Below, piece by piece: positions 14,815 to 23,529 of a stretch of 64,000 nucleotides of DNA. Below the pieces are notes generated by a model. It was not told where the DNA came from, did not search any database, and saw nothing but the letters and a program-made list of their open reading frames with translations. The translations under genes and the position numbers were made by a program. Origin of the DNA: Cristatella mucedo (lineage: Eukaryota; Bryozoa; Phylactolaemata; Cristatellidae). Position 1 is the stretch's first letter. Every line of letters begins with the position of its first letter. The stretch is taken from contig WPIO01000002.1 of assembly GCA_009760855.2 (NCBI GenBank), positions 1,953,501 to 2,017,500 on the forward strand, read 5' to 3'.

Positions 14815-14874
14815 CAGTTTTTTTCTTGCAATTTTATTTTTAGTTAAACAAAATATTATTACCTTATATAGCAA

Positions 14875-15702
14875 ATGCCGTTGTCTTATACTTCTAGAAC
14901 ATTATTTAGGAGGAAAGGAGAAAAAGCAAATACTTGGAAAGAAAGAGTTGAACATATAGTTTATAAACATTCTTTACAAAGAATTGATGCACCAACTACA
15001 ATCAAAGAGCTCAATAAGTTTGTTAAAATATATACTTTACCAATAGATAATGCATGTTTGCTTGATAAGATTTATAGTTTTTAGTTTTGATTATTTGTTA
15101 CAAGAAGTTGTAACTAAAGCTATTAATCGTAGAATATGTATAGTAAAAGATCATATTTCAAATTATAGAGAAAACAGAAGATCTGAAATCAAAAATATGA
15201 GCTGGCCTGAGAAATATAAGGAAATTGTATTAACTAATTCAAAATTGGAAAGTGGGGAATTTAATAATTGTGATCATAATACTAATGAATGTTTTTATGA
15301 TAAGGATGAAAGATTATTGAAAACTAATGATATTTATGAGGAAGGGCTTAAAGAATTAGGTGTTCCATAAATTTAAGTAACAGATTTTGATTACGGAAGG
15401 TGTGATGTTCCTTTTCAGAGTTTTTCTGAGTGGACATATGGTGATGAGAAAAGACGTATATCAAAAAGTGAAATGGTTTTATCATTCGGTGGTAATATTC
15501 TCTGCTCTCTCAGCACTAACAGCAATGCTAATGGCAGTTGATGGTGTTTTAGTTGAAATAGATAAAAGAAAAGGATTTACTCTTAATTCTAACACAGTTT
15601 ATTTGAAAAATAACAGATGCTTTATCTGATGAAGTAGTTACAAAAGAAGAGTTTGACAATATTATAGAAGAACGTTCACAAATAGAAACTAGTCCTGTTT
15701 AA
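14875..15702 (+). pseudogene. Hypothetical viral protein, broken
   Basis: I do not recognise the product. The start at 14875 is preceded by TTATATAGCAA, in keeping with the element's start motif. The frame runs to 15084, shifts, continues at about 15050-15367, then crosses TAA codons at 15368 and 15374 into a clearly sequence-like stretch. It shifts again near 15520 and 15610 and ends at the TAA at 15700-15702. The N-terminal part is basic, the middle is charged with an SEWTYGDEKR stretch, and the C-terminus is acidic. I interpret it as one decayed gene of roughly 275 codons, but it could be two. It converges on the integrase. Confidence 0.5.
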
Positions 15703-15718
15703 TCACTTGCAACTCCTC

Positions 15719-16560
15719 TCAAACAAAACTCCTTTTAACATCATTTACGAAATATCTAACCAGTTGTTCTTGCAATACCATTATTCTAACAATGTTATGT
15801 TTAGTCAAACTTCATATAGGATCTGTAGCTCTTCTTCTTTTTTATCTTCTCCTTCACCAGGTTCTAGTAAATATCTAACAGTTGTTCCAAGTTCTAACAA
15901 TTTTTCTTGTTCTACTTTTCAATGATATTTTGGTCTATTCAGTTTTACTGATTTTTTTTATTGCCTTTGCAGGTTCTTCACTAATTGATCTTGTAACGCT
16001 ATTATTTAGATAATCAATAATCTTTGATAGATTATAAATCCATTCTTTATTTCTGATGTAATCTCCATTATTGTTTTCTAATTCCTTCTCATATTGTGCA
16101 ATAAAGGCTCTTTCTGCTACTGTTCTATTCATTCTTTCAACAAGTGCAACACTCTTTTTACTAGTAGCTTCTATAACTTGTGTTTCATGTCTTTTCATCT
16201 CTTTAATGAATTCTCCTTTAAACTCAGATCCAGGATCTACTGTTATCTTCTTTGGCCATTTCAATAAACTTTTTGTATAAATATCTATTATGGCTTGTGT
16301 TACTTCTTTAGAAGACTTTGTTTTAAGTGGTCTCGAGTCTTTATATCTGCTTGCAAAGTCAATAACACTCAAAGCATATCTGTATCCAGAATCATTCGGC
16401 ATATTCAAATTGTCTGCTTGATGATTTTCATTCGGTTCAAAAGTATTAAAGAAACCTTTTAGAATTACTTTTGGTCTTGGTTTGAATATCTGGCTTATAT
16501 ATCTGAATCTGGATTAAATTTCCCCTCCTTTTTTCTTTCATTTAGAGTTAAAAATGACAT
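15719..16560 (-). pseudogene. Retroviral-type integrase (rve), broken
   Basis: A DDE integrase that would join the linear viral DNA into host chromosomes. Visible on the minus strand: the first acidic position in a QAD motif (codon 16412-16414), SVIDFASRYK, the second Asp in VDPGSEF (16235-16237), and Glu in LVERMN (16136-16138). A C-terminal chromodomain-like part has VRYLLEPGE and RRRATDPI. The start ATG at 16560 sits against the shared CTATAG motif and only 9 bp from the divergent zinc-protein start. Breaks are a frameshift near 16510, shifts near 15935 and 15850, and a TGA at 15812-15814 where the family has Trp. The recognisable length, about 275 codons, suits a Polinton integrase with a short N-terminus. 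Confidence 0.88.
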
Positions 16561-16569
16561 TCTATAGAA
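16561..16569. promoter_or_regulatory. Bidirectional TCTATAGAA start motif
   Basis: The palindromic core CTATAG lies between two divergent start codons, ATG on the minus strand at 16560-16558 and ATG on the plus strand at 16570-16572. Both genes therefore show the element-wide TATAGA(A)ATG arrangement using the same bases. There is no room for a conventional TATA box to start-site distance. Confidence 0.6.
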
Positions 16570-16892
16570 ATGGAAATATTTTGTGAGAGCTGTTCAATGT
16601 CATTTAGTAAACTTGAATACTTAGAGTCGGGTCATCCTGTTTGCAAAAAGGTTAAACGAAGGCCAAAGTTAAAGTATGAAATGCGTTGCGAAATCTGCGA
16701 TTTAGATACAAAAATTGTACAGAAACAGAATTCGATTGTGGTATTTTAAGAAATAATAAGATAATCATTTTCACAGATTGTTATTATGCAAAAAATAAGT
16801 ATTCTAAGCAAAGACCAACAAAGATATACTGTTTAGCAAAGAAACACTTCAAAAAAGGTGTTCCAAGCTATTCTGTAATCATCATTGTTTAG
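16570..16892 (+). pseudogene. Small cysteine-rich (zinc-finger-like) protein, frameshifted
   Basis: The ATG at 16570 gives a protein opening MEIFCESC with a second CEIC pair at about residues 40-43. That spacing suits a four-Cys zinc ribbon comparable to the product at 22656. The first frame stops at 16749. An overlapping frame from about 16710 continues with more cysteines to 16892 and is probably the true C-terminus after a 1-nt shift. The role is unknown. Small zinc ribbons of this kind are common in polinton-like and large DNA viruses. Confidence 0.55.
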
Positions 16893-16906
16893 AACACGAA
16901 TCAATA

Positions 16907-17023
16907 ATGCACATCGCAAAATTATTTCCATTAGTAAATGGTAAACGTAAAGCAACTAAATTAAACGAATTAATTGTATTGCTTGTCCATTTGTACATCT
17001 CAGGTACTTACGTAAGAAATTAA
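16907..17023 (+). CDS. Small ORF, 38 aa
   Basis: MHIAKLFPLVNG is followed by a basic then hydrophobic stretch and a stop at 17021-17023. It has no start motif and no recognisable domain. It may be chance or a remnant. Confidence 0.2.
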   Translation: MHIAKLFPLVNGKRKATKLNELIVLLVHLYISGTYVRN

Positions 17024-17062
17024 TAAGTTAACCTTCATTTTTCCTAGGTTATCAATATAATA

Positions 17063-17836
17063 TTAGCCAGCAGGAACTCTATTGAAGTATGCATAATACT
17101 TAAAATCTGTACCACTAGATGAAGTGTTTATGGCTCGTATATCACCTGATACTATTGTAGTATTGCTGTTTTTTTTAATTGAATGCAGTTAGAAGAACCA
17201 ACCACCATGGCACTAAGTATTATTAATGGTGGACTTTTTTTATTTTGCCAAGAATATGTAGTAGAAATATTGATGGGAGTTATCATTGCTCTAGGGCCGA
17301 ATGTAAGTAAAACAACTTCTGTTATTTTTTTAACTGTTCTGTCAACATAAGATTTCGTTGCAGCGTCAGAAGGATTAACAGAATCTGCAACATTTATTAT
17401 AGAATTATTATTCATATCTAAATTTTTTGTAGCAGGAGAATTCTTCAGTAACACATCTCGTTTTAATCCACCATAAGTAACACACAATCGTCAGGAAGAA
17501 CTATTGGTGTAGTAACATTAGAATTCCAGTATGTAGAGGTAATAGCAAAGCTGTTCATATTTAGATCTCAAGTCATTGTATCGTCAGCTTTTTTAACATA
17601 ATTTGATAACTGACTAACATTAACAGCATCTGTGGGATTAACTCCTGGAGCAAGATTGGTTATAGGTCTATTCTGAAGATTTATAGAAGTACCACTATTT
17701 ACAATAAAGTTCGCATATGCATATGTTTTTGTTACAGCATCGCCATCATTAACAGGATCTCTCATATTGATAATTCTATTTCCATTCGCATCAATATCTG
17801 ATAGAATATAACCATTTATTCTGCTTACACACTCAT
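17063..17836 (-). pseudogene. Phage-fibre-like attachment protein 1, broken
   Basis: It probably forms a trimeric fibre that binds the host cell. The minus strand encodes repeats of the tail-fibre type in which an NLxMNxxxIxNL-like strand precedes a DP-(x)4-DAVTK-x-Y element. Examples are NMRDPVNDGDAVTKTY, NLAPGVNPTDAV and VADSVNPSDAATKSY. The N-terminus (INGYILSDIDANGNRI) is paralogous to that of the plus-strand fibre at 26696. The start is probably 17836, with a frameshift right after it. There is a TGA at 17568-17570 at a position usually Gly in such repeats, and shifts at about 17480 and 17165. The end is at 17063. Confidence 0.7.
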
Positions 17837-17853
17837 TACAATGATGTCTTCGA

Positions 17854-18109
17854 CTAATCTATATAATCATTAATTAAAATCTTCGATCTAGCGAGCACTT
17901 CTTTAACAATAGGAACTATTCTAGCAAATCTGCAAGGATCGTCTTCTTCTACTACTTGTATCAAACATCTTCTTATATAATGCTTTATATCATAACCTTT
18001 TACCTTTTTATTGTTAAATCTGCCATACTTGCTTATTATATCAAATTCGACATCAAAATACTTTTCATCCTTAAGTAAAAACATAAAAAATAGGTTCTCT
18101 AATAGGCAT
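17854..18109 (-). pseudogene. Hypothetical small viral protein, frameshifted
   Basis: Unrecognised. From the ATG at 18109 (MPIREPIFYVF) a 1-nt shift at about 18085 leads into an open frame ending at the TAG at 17854. The product is about 84 residues, charged, with the helical-looking stretch FARIVPIVKEVLARSKILI at the C-terminus. It lies directly downstream of the nuclease gene and could instead be its C-terminal part. Confidence 0.4.
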
Positions 18110-18112
18110 ATC

Positions 18113-18666
18113 TTAATCAATACTAGGAATCCTTACATTACCAGCTGCTATGTAATCTAGCGGAGGTTCTTCACAATTCAATCCAGGAACGAAAATCTCA
18201 AACTCGGAGTAAAAACATTCACTTAATTAAAAAAAAATTAAACATAATAAGCATTGCGCGTGATATTGTTTGGTATAATGTCATCAATAATATTCCTTCG
18301 CCTTAAACATTTTATTTCTACAAAGGTATTGCTGTCTATTATTCCATCAGGAGAATATCTGTATGCACCATCACTACTAAAGCAATCGTTTGCATTATCA
18401 AGTTTTACTTTTAGTTTCGTTTTTAAAAATTTAGCTTCAATAGGTTCAAATACTTTACCGAATAAAATTGGAGGAAACTTCATGCTAGAACTGTTAGCAA
18501 TATATTTTTTTAGTTTTCTATTTGCAATTAATTCTATATTTACTTCTGTCTGATCTCCGTATACCAAGTCATTTCCAAGCACTGAGTAAACCTCTGAGCC
18601 TCCAATATTCAAAGACATTAATTTTTTCCACTCATCTGAACCTTGTACAAAATCAAATTTATTCAT
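18113..18666 (-). pseudogene. YqaJ/lambda-exonuclease-like nuclease, broken
   Basis: A PD-(D/E)XK nuclease of the viral recombinase type, probably for recombination or processing of viral DNA ends. Visible from the ATG at 18666: an N-terminal GSDEWKKL followed by NIGGSEVYSVLG, then GKVFEPIEAKF with the conserved Glu, and the catalytic core YSPDGIID then FVEIKC (residues about 106-120). The first frame stops at 18238. A further in-phase-looking stretch (FVPGLNCEEPPLDY) follows after a shift and ends at the TAA at 18113. The region expected to hold the Q-(x)3-Y motif after VEIKC seems deleted. It starts inside the last bases of the capsid gene (8-nt overlap). Confidence 0.75.
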
Positions 18667-20291
18667 TATATTTCTGTTTTAAAATTTTTAAAATGTCAGT
18701 TCCATCGTAAACAAATGTTCCTTTACTGCAAGTAAACGGCGAACCGTTACAATTTGATATAAGTTCGGCGATGTTCTCACAGATAGTTAAATAATGAATC
18801 AGAATGTTTGTAGCAGGGATTGCAGCTTTACCAGCTCCACCAGCACCAACACTACCAGCATCTGCAGCTGGAGGAATTTGAGAGTTAAACTCAATACTTG
18901 CATCAAGTTTGGAAGTAATTCTTAGAGGTTCATCATTTTATTGTAGATCAATTATATGAATTGGGTAAAGAGATAAACACTCAGGAAAAGTAACACCAAC
19001 TGGCTATGTACGTTCATTTAATCCAAGATATTGTTTTCTAAACTCTGTAAAATATAAATATGCAGTCGAACACTTTCCATCTCTAGGAAAGCTGCTTCTA
19101 GCACTGTGGGATATTGCTTTGAACCATTAGCAAGCACAGTCACATTTTTAATATCGCAATGATTATATGTGCAGGGATTTCCCGTATAATCATTATATTT
19201 GTTTGTGTTTTGTGCAGCAACAATTAGCCACCTACCTTTATCAATAGTGTTTTGTACAGATAGAGTTCTAGCGTATTTTAGACCTTGGTTGAAATTGGTT
19301 AATGTCATGTTTTCATAACGTCTGAGTCTGTAATTAAGTCTAATTTTCTTTGCTCTCTCACTTGATACATCTGCAAGTGCTCTTTGAATGCTTTCTTTAG
19401 GAGTAACACAAGGAATCACTAGTCTCATTTTTGACATACTAATTTTCAATGCGGTCCAAATTCCTTCTCCATTTGCTGCAGCTCCTCCTCTTGCTAAAAT
19501 TGCGTTTGTTGTTTTAGCAGCTGCACCTGATGTGCAAGTCATAATAGCATCAAAATCATTACCACCAGTACGTGTCATTTCAAGTGCAAACGGAATATTA
19601 TAAAGAATTTTATTCATATCCGCACAAAATCCAGTCAGTCTTGAAAGTGGAAGTGAAATACTAAAAGTTCAGGATTATCAGATAAGATATTTGATAGCCC
19701 TCTTCTGTACATAGAACCATTATTGTTAGCAGCTGCCAAAGATGCGGGTGGACTTAGATAAGGATAGCTTAAAGCATTGATAGCATTTCCACCACTGTTG
19801 GCATTGGTAGGATAGAAATACTCAATTGAACCTGCCTCATCTTTTTTCCATCCAGTTGCAGGTCCTTCTGTTCGGTTGTAATCATTTGGATAAGTGAGAT
19901 ATCCCATAAGAGTTGAAACACTTCCAGGACCCTCTTTTAAAGAACAGCTTTCTATTTCCTCAGCACCAAGTCTAATCCTCATTGAACTAAACATCCATGC
20001 TCCAGCATTGTTAACAAGAGCAGCAGCAAGGTTTTTATTAGGTGCATTATAGGCGCCATTAGCAGCTGTCTGGACTTTTAGCTGGCCTTCAAGCAGAAGA
20101 TAGGCATCGGATTAAACATAGCACAGTTGTTGTTCACCAGGAACAGTGAATGGGACAAGTTTATTTGCAATATCATCTGTTTCATTTCCACTAGACTGAT
20201 AAAACTCTCTGTATCGGTAGTCTTTAATCTTATAATTGGGAAAAACAGGATCACCCAATTCGAGTAATGTGTTAATCGGTGCACTTGCCAT
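18659..20291 (-). pseudogene. Double-jelly-roll major capsid protein, broken
   Basis: The main capsomer protein of the virion. The start ATG at 20291 follows TATATAGAGAAGAA. Features in order on the minus strand: N-terminal part MASAPINTLLELGDP; a DAYLLLEGQLKV strand; NNAGAWMFSSMRIRLG; an ISLPLSRLTGFCADMNKI stretch at the junction near 19630, typical of polinton-type capsids; DFDAIM; and a C-terminal YPIHIIDL strand followed by a Gly/Ala-rich end. Breaks are TAA at 20112, a frameshift at about 19640, a shift near 19030, TAG at 19004 and TAA at 18938. The total of about 540 codons is normal for the family. It overlaps the nuclease start by 8 nt. Confidence 0.85.
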
Positions 20292-20319
20292 TTCTTCTCT
20301 ATATAAAAAAGTAAAAATT

Positions 20320-20921
20320 TTATTTCTTATTCTGAATGTATAAGCCAGCTTCAAATTTTTCATGTACCCACCATATCCATCAGGCCTTGGAGCAGGCATT
20401 ATAGCAGGGAGAGCAGATTTCTCTTTTATCACTCTCTCTATTTCTTTTTATGCCTTTGGATCATTTTCCTCTAACGTTTCTGAATAATCTTCAGTCTCAG
20501 AGTCTTCCATCTTTGCTTTGTATTTCTTTTTGTTCTTTGGTTTAAGTTTATCAAGCATTGCTCGTTATATCTCAAGATCAATCTCTTTCATCTTTCTATC
20601 ATAATCTTCCTCCTTTTTCTGTTTCACTAACTCATACTCATGCTCTTTCTTTCTTCTTTCCTCATCAAGTTTGTCATCAAGATCTCTACGCTTGTTAGCA
20701 TACTCCTGGTCAATCTTCTATTTCTTTGTCTACAACTCAATTAATTTTTTAGCTTGGTGCATTTCAATGACCTTGTTGGCAATTTTCATGCGAAGTCCAG
20801 TAAGTCCAGTTAGCACAGGTGCTGCTTTACCAACACCATCAATAATCTTGTCAAGTATGCCAGAACCACGATATTTTCCGCCAGTTATCCTCCCATGACC
20901 AATTCTGGCATAGCTACCCAT
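20320..20921 (-). pseudogene. Coiled-coil virion protein with adenain-type cleavage motif
   Basis: The ATG at 20921 is preceded by AATATAGG. The N-terminus is Gly-rich and basic (MGSYARIGHGRITGGKYRG). ITGG-K fits the adenovirus protease consensus (M/I/L)xGG-x, so the element's own protease may process this protein, as adenain does minor core proteins. An amphipathic hydrophobic helix follows (about residues 28-55), then a long Lys/Glu-rich coiled coil (about 20480-20730) and an acidic linker. In-frame stops at 20730 and 20718 (TAG) and 20565 and 20448 (TAA) break it. The 3-prime end is uncertain: the same frame runs on into the capsid gene, and another frame stops at 20320. It is placed between minor and major capsid genes, suggesting a structural role. 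Confidence 0.55.
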
Positions 20922-20927
20922 CCTATA

Positions 20928-21746
20928 TTATTTCGAAATTTCTATTGTAGCTACAACATCTGTAATAGTATCTATTGAATTTTTATTTTGATCTGCTAAA
21001 CTAATTTTATTACTACTCACACCATCAATATCTTCACGAGTTGGCAAGTATAAAATATTTGGAACATATACGTCAATCTTCTCTCCTGGATCAATATCAT
21101 CAATATCAATTAAATATACAGATTGTTCTAAAAATTCTTTTTTATGTTCAACATAGTTCCTACTAGGATCGATGAGATCACAATCAATGCTTATCCATTT
21201 TATGCCAGAATTGTCAGGCAGCTGCATTTTATTCCAAGCTTTATAAGTGCCCGAGAAATACATAGCTTTTTCTACTACCTCATATGGTGTTCCTCCAACC
21301 ATATCAGCATCGAACGAACCTTTTAAATTTGAACTAAAACCCAAAGTATCATCAATAGAGTTGATCACTCCAAAATTTGTTTTAAGTAATGCAACATAAT
21401 CACCAACAACTTGCATTATTACTCTGTCATCTGTATCAACACTAAATTTGATTCCACTACTAATTCTATTAACAGAATTGTAAAAGGAGCCAGCTTTTCC
21501 TAGAGCTTGATTTAATGCAAAGACAACCTTTTGGCTTTCATAGTATCCTTCTGGTATAGCAACTGAGAAACTATTAGCGTTTGTCATACTTGATTTATAC
21601 CAAAGCACATTATTTACTCCAGTAGTAATATTTGATATTATTCTGTTTGTATATGTAAACTCAACTCTACGTAACTCTCCAAGCATTAACGGTGGAACTA
21701 GAGATTTAGAATCTGAACTAGTAGTTCCAGTTATTATTATAGACAT
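20928..21746 (-). CDS. Minor capsid (penton-like) protein, intact
   Basis: A 272-residue protein and one of the few unbroken genes. An upstream in-frame start at 21764 exists, but the ATG at 21746 (MSIIITGTTSS) follows ATATAATATAAGA, the element's start motif, so I prefer it. It contains a central DDTLGFSSNLKG motif of the kind found in polinton and adenovirus-like minor capsid proteins, and a predicted all-beta single-jelly-roll pattern with a C-terminal SIDTITDVVATIEISK strand. It would form the five-fold vertex capsomer. It ends 7 bp before the coiled-coil gene start. Family assignment rests on motif and position. Confidence 0.7.
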   Translation of the reverse strand: MSIIITGTTSSDSKSLVPPLMLGELRRVEFTYTNRIISNITTGVNNVLWYKSSMTNANSFSVAIPEGYYESQKVVFALNQALGKAGSFYNSVNRISSGIKFSVDTDDRVIMQVVGDYVALLKTNFGVINSIDDTLGFSSNLKGSFDADMVGGTPYEVVEKAMYFSGTYKAWNKMQLPDNSGIKWISIDCDLIDPSRNYVEHKKEFLEQSVYLIDIDDIDPGEKIDVYVPNILYLPTREDIDGVSSNKISLADQNKNSIDTITDVVATIEISK

Positions 21747-21753
21747 TCTTATA

Positions 21754-22177
21754 TTATATTTCAATAACTTCTATTACAACTGTAATTTGCTGCGATCAAA
21801 AATCTAAAACTTCTTAATTTTGGTCTGTAATTGTAATCAATATATCAGAAGTAGAATCTCAAACAAGATTATGATATTCAAGAGTATTAGGTTCATATAA
21901 AATTTGTTCCCAAGGATAGAAATTATAAGCAAAACTTCTTAGCGCTTGTGTTTCATTATTGTGTATATAACTAGTTCCACTCGCAACCAAATTGCAGTTT
22001 ATAAGAATTAAGTTAAAGTCAGAAAAAACCTCATTCTCCGAAGTAATTTTTTTTTCGAGGATCCACAATTACTTGCATGAATTGTTTTCCAAGAGCTGCA
22101 TCATATGTATTAAATGGCAATGTTTTATCAGTTGTATAAACAGTTTCAGTAAATCAAAGAAGGCTAGATATCTCTAG
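21754..22177 (-). pseudogene. Second minor-capsid-like fragment
   Basis: The frame at 21859-22068 plus its continuation past stops to the TAA at 21754 resembles the C-terminal third of the intact minor capsid protein. Compare FNLILINCNLV with IKWISIDCDLI, and the terminal LITITDQN and ITVVIEVIEI with ISLADQN and VVATIEIS. Stops occur at 22154, 21859 and further down. Its N-terminus abuts the ATPase C-terminus with no start motif. It therefore looks like a truncated paralogue fused to the ATPase by deletion, not a complete gene. Confidence 0.45.
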
Positions 22178-22621
22178 ATATCTAATTTCTCTCCTAGGTA
22201 TATTAGTAAATCCTTGAGCAAGATAGAAAATATTTAAGCCTTTGTGTCTTCATCGTGTGAGATAGTCTAATATTTTATTATGATCTTCTGTCATTAAATC
22301 ATCAAGTACAACTACATTCTTGTAGTTCCTATATGAGTCTATTTCTGGCATAGCATCACTACCATTTATCCAAGAGTAAGCCTTGTTTTCTTTTGTCATT
22401 GAAATAAGTCCGCGATACAACTTTTGGTCGAGACTTGAAGCAATAATTGTACAACTATCATAATTAACCATTCCGTAGAATATCCAATTCATAGTCAATT
22501 GAGATTTACCTGAACCACTTGGACCTAAAACTAAAGCTCTGATTGGAACATTTGGTAGAGGTTCTTTATGACCAGTGTAAACATCTTGTCCAAAATTAAA
22601 CGCTCTCACTCGAAGAGACAT
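22178..22621 (-). pseudogene. FtsK/HerA-type packaging ATPase, broken
   Basis: It would drive DNA into the capsid. The start ATG at 22621 follows AGTATAGGAA. Walker A LGPSGSGKS lies at about residues 32-40 and Walker B VVVLDDLM at about residues 104-111. The sensor-type segment GLNIFYLAQGFTNIPR follows a TGA at 22250-22252, a position normally Gly in the family. Only about 147 codons can be traced, short of the usual 200-250, and the end runs into the minor-capsid-like fragment. It is divergent to the zinc-ribbon gene, with 34 bp between start codons. Confidence 0.85.
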
Positions 22622-22655
22622 TTCCTATACTAAAAAGAGTTTTTATATTATAGAA

Positions 22656-22991
22656 ATGGAAATTTATTGCTTGAAATGCAAAAAGCCTACAGATAGCATT
22701 CATGAGGAGTATGTTGAGATAGATAGTACAAAAGGTCTTAGAGTAATGATTAAAGCAATTTGTGTTATCTGTGAGAGTAAAAAGTCAAAGTTTGTTAAAC
22801 TTAGAGATGTTAGTGGTTCTGGAGTTCTAGCTCATGGGAAAAAGTTAGGAACTGGTGTTTTAGCGCACGGGAAAAAGCTAGGTACCGGAGTTTTAGCTCA
22901 TGGAAAAAAGTTAGTCACTGGAGTTTTGAGTCATGGGAAAAGTTTGGTGGAGGCGTGCTTAGTCATGGAAGAAAGTTGGGTGGTGAAATGA
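22656..22991 (+). pseudogene. Zinc-ribbon protein with GVLAHGKKLGT repeats
   Basis: The start follows TATTATAGAA. The N-terminus has two Cys pairs, CLKC (residues 5-8) and CVIC (residues 36-39), resembling the DUF5679 zinc ribbon found in many viral genomes. From about residue 53 an 11-residue unit GVLAHGKKLGT is repeated at least four times. A fifth and sixth degenerate unit appears after a frameshift at about 22950. The shifted frame runs into the protease start, so a fused precursor is conceivable. The role is unknown. The basic His-Gly-Lys repeat might bind nucleic acid or be a processed core peptide. Confidence 0.65.
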
Positions 22992-23128
22992 ATAAAAAAC
23001 AAATACGTTCTGAACTAAGAAAAACTATCAACAGTTTAAAAAAAGATAAAAAGTACACCATTAAAATAAAAAACAAATACTTTCTGAACTAAGAAAAAAC
23101 TATCAACAGTTTAAAAAAAGATAAAAAG
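22988..23128 (+). repeat. 72-bp tandem duplication
   Basis: The segment beginning AATAAAAAACAAATAC and ending AAAAGTACACCATTAA occurs twice in direct tandem (about 22991-23062 and 23063-23128), with only a few differences. It duplicates codons of the protease N-terminus and puts the start ATG at 22988 out of phase with the body. Confidence 0.85.
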
Positions 23129-23528
23129 TACACCATTAACTGATCTAGAAATAAATGATTATATGAACGAATTGGATATAAAAAATTTCACAGGTGTATT
23201 TGCTAGAGATGAGTTGAACTCTATAAAGCAAGATGAGTGTCTTTTATGCAATACTGGTAAGTCAGATTTAGCAATATATTACTGGGTAGCTCTTAAGAAA
23301 GTCGGCGATCGATGTTTTTATTTTGATTCGTTCGGTGCTCCTCCAATGCCAAAAGTAATTGATTATTTTGGCGTCATACCAAGTTTTCAAAATTTTCAGC
23401 TACAAGATTACAAACAGACGGATTGTGGAATGAGGTGTTTAATCTTTCTGAAACTAATGGAATTGGCTGAATTTGGTACAGTCATGGGATTATTATTTTT
23501 AATTAAACAAAATATTTCCACTATATAG
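22988..23528 (+). pseudogene. Adenain-like cysteine protease, inactive
   Basis: A virion-maturation protease of the adenovirus/Ulp1 fold. The open part starts at about 23163. It shows the family N-terminal FTGVFARDEL, then a strand normally holding the catalytic His immediately before Trp. Here that position is Tyr (codon 23280-23282, YYWVAL). DSFG supplies the acidic residue (Asp55 of the open part) and TDCG the nucleophile (Cys88). Upstream, a tandem duplication and phase changes disrupt the N-terminus. The His to Tyr change and the duplication make this copy inactive. It ends in the TAG that forms part of the next gene's TATATAGAATG motif. Confidence 0.8.
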
Positions 23529-23529
23529 A

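Noticed and set aside
15719-16560. Integrase as evidence for a retrovirus or LTR retrotransposon
   Set aside because: No reverse transcriptase, gag or LTR is present. The integrase sits with PolB, capsid and ATPase genes inside long inverted repeats, which is the polinton arrangement.
18238-18666. Assigning the YqaJ-like protein as a Holliday-junction resolvase
   Set aside because: The EWKKL, NIGGSEVYSVLG, SPDGIID and VEIKC order fits lambda-exonuclease/YqaJ proteins better than RuvC-like or Hjc-like enzymes.
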